Below, in pieces: positions 1 through 7,816 of a stretch of 64,000 nucleotides of DNA (positions within the stretch are counted from its first letter, which is position 1; the number at the start of each line of letters is the position of its first letter). This stretch comes from Chloroflexota bacterium (GTDB lineage: Bacteria; Chloroflexota; Anaerolineae; UBA2200): contig JAUWJD010000003.1 in NCBI GenBank assembly GCA_030607875.1, positions 1 through 64,000 on the forward strand. The letters are read 5' to 3'. Under the pieces are notes generated by a model. It ran no database searches, was not told the DNA's origin, and was given only the letters and a program-made list of their open reading frames with translations. Position numbers and translations under genes: made by a program.

Positions 1-110
<110 letters not shown>

Positions 111-112
111 AC

Positions 113-205
113 AAGGAACGGCTGCGAGAATACAATGAGCGATTAGCCAGCTGGATTCCTAAAGCTCATCAGGCAGCCGCACCGTACGAGGAAGCGCTTG
201 ACTGA
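113..205 (+). CDS. C-terminal tail of an unidentified protein (KERLREYNERLASWIPKAHQAAAPYEEALD*), truncated by the contig end
   Basis: Open frame from the edge of the low-complexity region to TGA at 203-205. Confidence 0.35.
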   Translation, partial: KERLREYNERLASWIPKAHQAAAPYEEALD

Positions 206-580
206 CCGCAGCTCATGCTGTGCACATCACGCGCCGCACGCGACGTGATGCTGGCAGGGAAGGACAACCATGATTGGCATATTCTGTCCAAATTGGAATG
301 AACTGATCTTGGATCAGGCAACCTGTCCAGCCTGCGCTGGCGCAGGGCGACGCGGGCACCAAGTTGTGCTGCGCCGACCTCGGGACATGCCTGATGAAAC
401 CGCACTGCTATCCGGTGATCGCTGCCGGGCTCTGCTGGGTGGCGACGGAGGATGGCACGCTCCTGGCGCTTCACGTCAAGAATTACCAGCGCCCCCAAGG
501 AAGGCAGGTGGCAAAGCCGAGAGAATACAACTCGAGTTTCCTATATCATCACCCGACACTTACTTAAGGAGGAGAAAACA

Positions 581-1603
581 ATGCGCAAGTGGATTACTAC
601 CGCTTTGGTTTTGGTCGTGCTGTTGTCCATGTTGCTGACTGGGTGTGCCCCAAAGGCCACCCCGACACCAACGCCGACGCCAAAGCCCATGGCCCCCCGG
701 ACTCCTACGGCCCCGCCGCCGAGCCCGGCGGCCCCACAAGCCGGTGCCACGCGCGTGCTGGAGCCAGCGGGCATCGTCATGGTCTATGTGCCAGCAGCGG
801 AGTTTCCAATGGGCAGCAGTAATCAAGAAGTGGATGATGCCTTGCAGTTGTGTGAGGAGTACCGCGAGGATTGTGAACGGTTGGCGTTGGAGAATGAGCA
901 GCCTCGACATACGGTGCGCGTGGACGGCGTCTGGATAGGGCGAACCGAAGTCACGAACGCGCAGTTTCGCCAGTTCATTGAGGCAGGCGGCTACTCCGAC
1001 GAGACGTACTGGTCGGACGACGGCTGGAGCTGGAAGGAGAGCGAGGCTATCACCGAGCCCAAGTACGGGGACGACGAGAGGCTCAACCAGCCGCAGCAGC
1101 CGGTGGTGGGCGTGAGTTGGTACGAGGCAGAGGCCTTTGCCGCGTGGGCTGGCGGGCGCCTGCCCACGGAAGCGGAGTGGGAGCACGCGGCGCGCGGCAG
1201 CGCGGGGCACATCTTCCCCTGGGGCAGCGAGTGGGACGGCACGCGCTGCAACTTCTGCGACAGCAAGTGTCCGCGTGATTGGAAAGACGATACGGTTGAC
1301 GATGGCTACGAGTATGCGGCGCCGGTGGGCAGTTATCCGTCAGGTGCAAGTCCGTACGGAGCGCTGGACATGGCCGGCAACGTCTGGGAGTGGGTGGCCG
1401 ACTGATACGATGCGGACTACTACAGCCGCCCTGCTGCCAGCAACCCGCAGGGGCCAGCCTCTGGTGACCGCCGCGTGGTGCGGGGCGGTTCCTGGTACTA
1501 TCTACCGTACCTCGTGCGCTGCGCCAATCGCTTCGGGGGCGAGCCGCTCTATCGCCTCAACGACCTGGGGTTTCGGGTGGCCGCGTCTGCTGTCCATCTC
1601 TGA
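581..1603 (+). pseudogene. Lipoprotein with formylglycine-generating-enzyme/SUMF1 (C-type lectin fold) domain, probable DGR variable protein, interrupted by in-frame TGA at 1403-1405
   Basis: SD AAGGAGGAG then ATG 581; lipobox LLTGC; P/T-rich linker; FGE motifs RTEVTNAQFRQF, LPTEAEWEHAARG, DMAGNVWEWVAD; same frame continues after TGA as YDADYYSRPAASNPQGPASGDRRVVRGGSWYYLPYLVRCANRFGGEPLYRLNDLGFRVAASAVHL* to 1603. Confidence 0.85.
1481..1590 (+). other. Putative DGR variable region (VR) at the 3' end of the FGE-domain gene
   Basis: RGGSW...RCANR...LGFRVA scaffold; 11 of 14 presumed variable codons end in C/T with diverse first and second bases, as expected from AAC/AAT template codons. Confidence 0.55.
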
Positions 1604-1637
1604 GCTCTGGCATCTCTGCACTCTGGATCTCTGGGGG

Positions 1638-1681
1638 GTCTGGGGGCGCCCCCCCCAGACAGAAAAGCCGCTTACGCGGCT
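1638..1681 (+). other. Two adjacent hairpins downstream of the putative VR (DGR cruciform or terminator)
   Basis: GTCTGGGGG (1638-1646)/CCCCCAGAC (1652-1660); AGCCGC TTAC GCGGCT (1666-1681). Confidence 0.6.
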
Positions 1682-1739
1682 CGCCGTGGGGGCCGTGCTG
1701 GGTATGCATCGCCTGCACGCTTGACAAAAGGAACTGCAC

Positions 1740-1860
1740 ATGGGCAGCCTGTACGAGCAGATCTGCAAATGGCAAAACCTGTGGTTGGGATGGCGCAAAG
1801 CATCGCGCAGCAAGCGAGGCCGCGAGGCGGCCGCTCGCTTCGAATACCGCTGTGCTGTCA
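1740..1860 (+). pseudogene. N-terminal remnant of a DGR-type reverse transcriptase
   Basis: MGSLYEQICKWQNLWLGWRKASRSKRGREAAARFEYR matches the N-terminal pattern of DGR/RNA-directed DNA polymerases (LYEQI..W.NL..A.RKA.RGKR....A.FEY); no RT catalytic motifs follow. Confidence 0.55.
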
Positions 1861-2102
1861 CGACAGCTAGGGCATGGCAACGGTGCCTCTCGCCGTACGC
1901 GGCAAGAGACTGCGCAGTGGACGCTGTGGCATATAGATCATCTTGTAGCCGTGATTTGAGATTCGGTTCCAAACTGTGTTGATGCCCCTGGGGCTGATTC
2001 CGTGGTACCAGAATCAGTATGCGGGCCGCCTTTGTCACCACTACCTGTAGTGAGTGATCCTGCCACACAAGCTGACCAACACACTTTGAAACCGAGTCTG
2101 AT

Positions 2103-2131
2103 TTGACAAAATAGAACATTTGTGCTATACT
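2103..2131 (+). promoter_or_regulatory. Consensus sigma70-type promoter without a clear downstream gene
   Basis: TTGACA (2103-2108), 17-bp spacer, TATACT (2126-2131). Confidence 0.5.
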
Positions 2132-2407
2132 CCTCCCCATGATACCTTGTCGCAGATCCAACCGCAATCCCGTCCGCCGCCACACCACCCTGCCGTTCCC
2201 ACAGGCTCCTATCAACACGCACAGCCATACGGGTCCCTTCCTCTGCGTCCTCCTTTCGCGCCCTTTCGTGCTCCAGATACCTTTTTCGCCAAACGAACCC
2301 ATTTTTCACAAATGTGCGTCATCCCCAACCACCCAGTCACCCATCAGCCGTACACACCTGGAGCCCTTGGTCTCTGATGGGTATGTCCCGATTCCGCAAG
2401 CGCAGCT

Positions 2408-2503
2408 ACAGAGTACTGCGTCAATCGCTAAACTTGAGCACCTGGTTTCACGCCACAAGCCGACCAAAGAGGTTTAGCCACCTTCGGTGCACGAAGCAGT
2501 AGA
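2408..2503 (+). repeat. Dispersed repeat copy A (short, ends conserved)
   Basis: ACAGAGTACTGCGTCAA ... CCAAAGAGGTTTAGCCACCTTCGGTGCACGAAGCAGTAGA; same ends as 31019-31388. Confidence 0.7.
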
Positions 2504-2539
2504 TCCTAAAAACCGGGCGCCCAGCGCTGTTCTTTGCCT

Positions 2540-2590
2540 GCGTATGGGGCGAGACCCATCGGTGGTTCGAATCCGGCCTTGCCACTCAAG
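2540..2590 (+). other. tRNA 3'-half-like fragment (long variable arm, T-arm, partial acceptor)
   Basis: ATGGG-GCGAGA-CCCAT then GGTGG-TTCGAAT-CC and CTTGCCAC; no matching 5' acceptor (TGGCAAG) seen immediately upstream. Confidence 0.3.
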
Positions 2591-2669
2591 AGTCCCCTTC
2601 TCCACAGTGTGCGGTGAGGGGACTGTTGTGATATGGTAATACCACTACTACGGCTTCGACAGAGGTAGC

Positions 2670-3761
2670 ATGGTAGCAGACAGCGAGACCACTCCGAAAT
2701 CAGGATTGAGCTGGTTCGAGCGAATCCCAAAGGTCGAGCTCCACCTGCACCTCGAGGGCGCGATCCCACATCAGGCCCTGTGGGAACTCGTTCAGAAGTA
2801 CGGTGGACATCCTTCCTTCCCGGACCTTGCGGCGCTGGAGCGGAAGTTCGAATATCGGGACTTTAGCCACTTTCTCCAGGTCTGGGTGTGGAAAAGCCAG
2901 TTCCTTTGTGAGTATGAAGATTTCACCTTTTTCGCCGCTGCAGTAGCGCGGGACCTCGCACGCCAGAACATCCGCTACGTGGAAGCCTTCTTCTCCCCGG
3001 CAGACTTTCATGGCCGCGGCCTGCAGACACAGAGGCTGACCGAGGCCATCCGCGGCGGCCTCTCCCAGGTCCCAGGAGTCGAAGTTGCGCTGGTGGCCGA
3101 TCTGACTCGTGACTTTGGCCCACAGAAGGCGGCCGCCACGCTGGCACAGGTCAACGAGGTGCGCGACCTGGGTGTGATCGGCATCGGCATCGGTGGTTCG
3201 GAGCAAGAGTTCCCGCCTAAACCCTTTGCCAAGGTCTACGAAGAGGCTCGGCGGCTTGGCTTTCACACCACCGCACATGCTGGCGAAGCAGCGGGCGCAG
3301 AGAGCGTGTGGGGAGCCATTCGTTGCCTGCACGTCGAGCGCATCGGCCACGGAACGCGCGCAGAGGAGGACGAATCGCTGCTGGACTATCTTGTAGAGCA
3401 GCAGATTCCCCTGGAGATGTGTCCCATCTCCAATGTGCGAACCCGAGTAGTGAACTCGATTGAGGAGCATCCGGTACGGCGCTACTTTGAGCGCGGGATT
3501 GCCGTCACCGTCAATACTGATGACCCCAAGATGTTCGGCAACTCCCTGGCTGATGAGTACCGGCTCCTTGCGGACAAGCTGGGCTTTTCCCGAGATGAGA
3601 TTCGGACTTTGATCCTTCAGGGCATCGAGGCATCGTGGCTGCCCAAAGCCAGGAAACAGCGGCTGGTTGAAGCGTTTTGTGAGCACTCCGCCTGCCAAGA
3701 AATGCACGTTAGAGGGAAATCAGTAGATCCACATGATCAGCGACTGGAATCCGCCGCCTGA
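2670..3761 (+). CDS. add: Adenosine deaminase
   Basis: PKVELHLHLEGAIP, HAGEAAG, RIGHGTRAEED, VTVNTDDPKMF motifs. Confidence 0.9.
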   Translation: MVADSETTPKSGLSWFERIPKVELHLHLEGAIPHQALWELVQKYGGHPSFPDLAALERKFEYRDFSHFLQVWVWKSQFLCEYEDFTFFAAAVARDLARQNIRYVEAFFSPADFHGRGLQTQRLTEAIRGGLSQVPGVEVALVADLTRDFGPQKAAATLAQVNEVRDLGVIGIGIGGSEQEFPPKPFAKVYEEARRLGFHTTAHAGEAAGAESVWGAIRCLHVERIGHGTRAEEDESLLDYLVEQQIPLEMCPISNVRTRVVNSIEEHPVRRYFERGIAVTVNTDDPKMFGNSLADEYRLLADKLGFSRDEIRTLILQGIEASWLPKARKQRLVEAFCEHSACQEMHVRGKSVDPHDQRLESAA

Positions 3762-3768
3762 ACCGTTC

Positions 3769-3861
3769 GGGCTAGAGCCCTCGAAGAGCCTGAAAAGACC
3801 CCTCAGGGTCTTGACCTAGCGCCTGAGGGCGCTTCTCAGCTTCAGACAGGGATTTCAATCC
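3769..3861. repeat. Cluster of short perfect hairpins, possible dispersed palindromic element/terminator
   Basis: GGGCT AG AGCCC; AAGACCC CTCA GGGTCTT; AGCGCC TGAG GGCGCT; GGAT TTCA ATCC followed by TTGTTTTCTT. Confidence 0.65.
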
Positions 3862-3922
3862 TTGTTTTCTTGCGTTGGAGCAATAGAGTGGAAGAATCCA
3901 CCGCGATCTGCTGGAGGGAGTA

Positions 3923-4522
3923 ATGGCTAGCGAACAAGACAACCTGTCAGGGTTGGAATTCTATCCTCTGACCATGGAGCGCTGGGCGGATTTGGAAGAT
4001 CTGTTTGGTCCACGCGGTGCAACTGGCGGCTGCTGGTGCATGTGGTGGAGGCTGACGCACTCTGAATTCGAGCGACAGAAGGGAGAGGGCAACAGGCAAG
4101 CCATGAGGGCTATCGTGGAGTCAGGGGAAATCCCTGGCCTGCTGGCCTATGCGGGGGGCAAGGCTGTAGCCTGGTGCGCAGTAGCGCCACGAGACCAACT
4201 GCCAAGGCTAAAGCGCTCACGCATTCTGAAGCCGGTCGATGAGACGCCGGTGTGGTCGATCGTCTGCTTCTTCGTCAAGAAAGGCTATCGCCGCAAGGGG
4301 ATCACGCAGCAGTTGCTGCGCGCCGCAGTGGAGTACGTCAAACAGCAGGGCGGCAAGGTTGTGGAGGGCTACCCAGTCGAACCGCGCAAAGAGCGCATGC
4401 CAGACGTATTCGCCTACACAGGTTTAGCCTCGGCCTTTAAGAAAGCGGGTTTCACCGAGGTGCTGCGCCGCTCGGAAACGCGTCCCATCATGCGGTTCTA
4501 CATCGAGGAGCAGGCGACCTAG
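3923..4522 (+). CDS. GNAT family N-acetyltransferase
   Basis: FFVKKGYRRKGITQQLLRAAVEYVKQQGG; SD GGAGGG upstream. Confidence 0.8.
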   Translation: MASEQDNLSGLEFYPLTMERWADLEDLFGPRGATGGCWCMWWRLTHSEFERQKGEGNRQAMRAIVESGEIPGLLAYAGGKAVAWCAVAPRDQLPRLKRSRILKPVDETPVWSIVCFFVKKGYRRKGITQQLLRAAVEYVKQQGGKVVEGYPVEPRKERMPDVFAYTGLASAFKKAGFTEVLRRSETRPIMRFYIEEQAT

Positions 4523-4547
4523 GTGCAAAGGGCATGCCATCCCACCA

Positions 4548-4680
4548 CTACACGTATTGGCCACCATTGACCGCCATGCGTTGCCCGGTGATGTAGGACG
4601 CCCGGTCCGAAGCCAAGGTGCAGGTCACTTCAGCGACCTCCTCAGCCCGACCAATCCGTCCTACCGGGATACTTGTCGCA
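4548..4680 (-). pseudogene. C-terminal fragment of a short-chain dehydrogenase/reductase
   Basis: [43 protein letters not shown] is a canonical SDR C-terminus; upstream sequence is not SDR-like. Confidence 0.75.
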
Positions 4681-5009
4681 CGAACCTGCATCTGCCCCGC
4701 TGGTTGTCTGTCAGTGTTGGACTGCGAGGTTCGTAGTGTCCCGCCTGGCGGCAATTGGAATCGCTACCACAAGCCTCAGATTCGAGGTTGACAGAGCACT
4801 AGTAGACGACGTACCGCACCTCCGCAACGTCATCCTGTGTCCTGCCTCTTGGCCAAGACCGCCAGAGTAGGCTCGCCTGCCCAGCAATCCATGCTGAGAC
4901 GACCGTAGGTTCGTCTGTACTGTAGCATAGCGCATTGGTTGTATCAAGAGGATGAGTGCGTCCTGCTGCGTGAGTGATGATCTGAAAGCCCTGTGCCAAT
5001 GCACAGACA

Positions 5010-6461
5010 CTACCGCAAGATCACCGGTAGATAGACCCTGTGGGGGCCAGGGAGCGTCGGAGTCGGGCCCAGCAGGGAAGAAGGGCGTATCGTGTTGCGA
5101 CTCCAATAGCGGACGATGACATCGAGCAATTCGGATGGGACGTCCGCATGGTTATGCGGATCAGGACCGAAACGGAAGTTGAACGCATCGTGCCCCTCTT
5201 CGGCGAAAGGGGGCCATGCTGGGTCCCACACCCACAGCGCGTGGTTCATGCCGCGCTGCTCAAACAGCTCCATCTGGTCATCCATAAAGTCCGCCCCGCC
5301 CGGCACCCAACGCACCACGCCGAACTCGTTCACCGCAACCGGAACACGGTGTGTCGCCGTTAAGTCGTCAACTGTAGACAGCAGGTTCTCCAGCCAGGCG
5401 CGGTTGAATGGGTCATCGATTCCATCCCAGTCTGTATCAAACACCCCTGGGTAAGTGAATCCCAGCTCGTCCCACCATTGGTGCGTGTAGCGATGGGGCG
5501 CATACTGGTGCACCATGTACACCGTGCGCGGGTCACCACTCGGCTGCACGTAGGGTAGCCAAGCGACGCAACTGTAAGCCATCCCGCCGACCAGAATCGG
5601 CGTTTGGCTGTCCACCTCGCGGATGGCGGCAGTGATTCGCGAGAAGAGTGGGTTCCAGTCGTACAGACTGCCTCCGTACGTTGCGTAGAACTCCTCTGGG
5701 TCCCAGATGTCCAGCGGGTCGTGGATCGCATCACTGCCGACCTCGTTGGCGTTGGGCTCAACCATCAGATCATAGCCGACGACAATGGGATTGCTGCGGT
5801 AGCATTGGGCTGCGTAGCGCCACATCGCCACCCAGGCGTCCTGCGCCGCCTGATCCTGCCACACCGAATCGTTCAGGTAGCTCTCATCGAACCAATCGCC
5901 CACCTCATCAGAGACGAAGGTGAATTCGCTGCGGCCTGGGCCAGTGCGAAAGCTGATCACCGCGAACATGTCAGCCTGGGCAATCATAGCCAGCAAGTGA
6001 TCCAGGTTGTCCTGGATGTCTCGGTCCACGGTATAGGGCGGGTTCTCCGCGAAGAGGCCGGGGTGGGAGATGTTGACGTAGTTAGCACCCAGTGCGGCCA
6101 GACGGTCGAAATCCTGCTGCATGTAGGGCGGGCCCACCGGACCTGGCCCGTAGAAGGTCGGGCCGTCCAGTTCGGGATAAACTCGGCGCTGGTGGATGTC
6201 CGCTCCGCGCAGGGATGTGCCCGCTGTCCACAGGGCCCACTTGTCAATCGCTGCTCCCGTCCTACGCTGTGCCCCATCCAAGTCACCAGAGGTACCTGCC
6301 CCCGGGCTCGGGCCCTCGCGATCAGCAAATCCTAGGGTGACAGCCATGGTAGCTAAGCTGGGAACCCTCGTGATGGACTGTCCCTGCTGCCCCCCACGGC
6401 CTATGCACGCCGTGGCCAAGAGTAAGACTACTGGCCAGAGCAACGCGATTCTGCGCACCAC
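5010..6461 (-). CDS. Secreted glycoside hydrolase (cellulase/GH5-like) lipoprotein
   Basis: Signal with LLLATAC lipobox; VGYDLMVEPNAN, VAVNEFGVVRW; C-terminal RVYLPVILR. Confidence 0.75.
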   Translation of the reverse strand: MVRRIALLWPVVLLLATACIGRGGQQGQSITRVPSLATMAVTLGFADREGPSPGAGTSGDLDGAQRRTGAAIDKWALWTAGTSLRGADIHQRRVYPELDGPTFYGPGPVGPPYMQQDFDRLAALGANYVNISHPGLFAENPPYTVDRDIQDNLDHLLAMIAQADMFAVISFRTGPGRSEFTFVSDEVGDWFDESYLNDSVWQDQAAQDAWVAMWRYAAQCYRSNPIVVGYDLMVEPNANEVGSDAIHDPLDIWDPEEFYATYGGSLYDWNPLFSRITAAIREVDSQTPILVGGMAYSCVAWLPYVQPSGDPRTVYMVHQYAPHRYTHQWWDELGFTYPGVFDTDWDGIDDPFNRAWLENLLSTVDDLTATHRVPVAVNEFGVVRWVPGGADFMDDQMELFEQRGMNHALWVWDPAWPPFAEEGHDAFNFRFGPDPHNHADVPSELLDVIVRYWSRNTIRPSSLLGPTPTLPGPHRVYLPVILR

Positions 6462-6518
6462 ATCGCCTCCCTACCAGACTCCTGGATTGTCTTGCATTAT
6501 GTAGTCTAGGCCCTTGCC

Positions 6519-6660
6519 GTTCGTGCTCTGCATGTGCTCTGCATGCCCCGTGGGCACCTGCGGGCGACCGCCGAAGGTCTCGTCGCCGAAGGTCTTGGCG
6601 AAGACAAGGCCAAAGGCGACGGCTCCGATAGTTCATCCCGCTCGACGGGACGGGGTGGCC
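6519..6660 (+). repeat. Dispersed repeat copy B (partial)
   Basis: GTGCTCTGCATGCCCCGTGGGCACCTGCGGGCGACCGCCGAAGGTCTCGTC...TTGGCGAAGACAAGGCC shared with 31038-31130. Confidence 0.75.
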
Positions 6661-6807
6661 GTCTTGGGGTTTCCCGTCTGGAGTTTGCTCAAAACTCGCT
6701 AGTAGTACGCAAATCTCACAAAGGTAGACGAATTACACAAGGGACCATGCGAGAATCTTTGTGCAATCCGTGTCCAGAAGACCACTCCATGCAGGCGGTG
6801 AGACCCC

Positions 6808-7608
6808 TCATCGCGGCCTGCCCACCACTGTCATGTATATCGTGCTTTCCCCTTCGCCGTCCACACCGAGCAAGGCGTTCGCCTCGTCATCGTACAGTGC
6901 GGCGATTTGGCAACTACCCAGGCCCAGAGCCACCGCCGCCAATGCCACGTTCTGTACCATGTGCCCGGCGTCCAGATAATAGTAGCGGTAAGCGCGCTGC
7001 CGGTACTTCCACTTGCTACGCTGAAAGATCGCCGTCCAGACAAAGACCACATTGGCTCGAGCAGCCATTCTCTGGTCGAGAGCCGCACGGGCAACTTCGA
7101 TGCGGTAATCCCCTGCCTTGAGCTGTTCCAGCGCGTGGTCCTCCACGGCATAATGGTAGACGCCTGGCTCGATCCCCTCAACCGAGTGAATCACGACGTA
7201 CGTCTCAACGGGATACAGAGCTCCTGCGGAAGGCGACGTGCGAAAAGCATATCCCTGTGTCCGGTGCGTGATCCCCTGCGCCGCCCACAAGAGCTGCGAA
7301 AGTTCCACCTCGGTCAGCGGGGTGTCCTGGAAGCACCGAACACTGCGGCGTGTTGCCATTACGTCCCAGATCGTTGTCCCGCCGGTGATCTGTGGAGTGC
7401 TCAGCGCCACCCTGGGAGCCAGGGGATAGCGCTTGTAGGTATCGGGCTTGGTGGCCCAATCCAACCTCTCACCACCCAATTTGCCGCGCTCATACTTCGT
7501 CTGCGCTTGAAACCGATCTCCGATCCCATCTTGTGTCATCATGCGGCTCCTGTCATCCTCTACACGTCTCCACTTGTTGCGTAAGCGGGCCAGCCGGGCA
7601 CAACTCAA
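6808..7608 (-). CDS. SagB/ThcOx-type nitroreductase-family dehydrogenase
   Basis: ATRRSVRCFQDTPLTEVELSQLLWAAQGI, RTSPSAGALYPVETYVV, MVQNVALAAVALGLGSCQIAA; true start may be internal. Confidence 0.8.
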   Translation of the reverse strand: MSCARLARLRNKWRRVEDDRSRMMTQDGIGDRFQAQTKYERGKLGGERLDWATKPDTYKRYPLAPRVALSTPQITGGTTIWDVMATRRSVRCFQDTPLTEVELSQLLWAAQGITHRTQGYAFRTSPSAGALYPVETYVVIHSVEGIEPGVYHYAVEDHALEQLKAGDYRIEVARAALDQRMAARANVVFVWTAIFQRSKWKYRQRAYRYYYLDAGHMVQNVALAAVALGLGSCQIAALYDDEANALLGVDGEGESTIYMTVVGRPR

Positions 7609-7743
7609 AGGGAGCTGATGCGATTATACTCCACCGCAACAGACAGCGCCAAGATACCCCAGGTGCGTGCTTCGAGCTCGGACGCGTTGCTGGCTGCCAT
7701 CGTGAACTCCCGCACAGCGGCAATAGTACCCAGCCCCTCCGAA

Positions 7744-7773
7744 TTGACACGCGATGACCCGAGGTGGTATAAT
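7744..7773 (+). promoter_or_regulatory. Predicted promoter of the ECF transporter operon
   Basis: TTGACA (7744-7749), 18-bp spacer, TATAAT (7768-7773); TTG start at 7817. Confidence 0.65.
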
Positions 7774-7816
7774 AGTTGTAAGGCAGCGCTTCTTTGCCGT
7801 TACAGGAGGGCCCTGA

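Noticed and set aside
270-567. Small ORFs before the FGE gene (270..638, 364..567)
   Set aside because: Overlapping frames with no family match and close to the artefactual contig edge.
560-1349. Several long minus-strand ORFs overlapping the FGE gene (560..1210, 991..1266, 1083..1349)
   Set aside because: Antisense frames of a high-GC gene with no recognisable domains; the plus-strand FGE motifs clearly define the real frame.
1980-2060. GGCTGATTCCGTGGTACCAGAATCAG as a possible DGR template repeat
   Set aside because: Only short, interrupted similarity to the VR (GGCGGTTCCTGGTACTATC); non-adenine differences dominate, so it fails the TR criterion.
1502-2302. 266-aa minus-strand ORF across the VR and RT stub
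   Set aside because: No domain signature, overlaps the putative VR and hairpins antisense; composition looks spurious.
2139-2477. 112-aa ORF downstream of the orphan promoter
   Set aside because: Low-complexity-like residue order, no SD, overlaps repeat copy A; not supported as protein, kept only as a possible RNA region.
6700-6775. AT-rich ACGCAAATCTCACAAAGGTAGACGAATTACACAAGGGACC stretch as a regulatory element
   Set aside because: Resembles a degenerate common intergenic repeat but no second copy was found in this window to support it.
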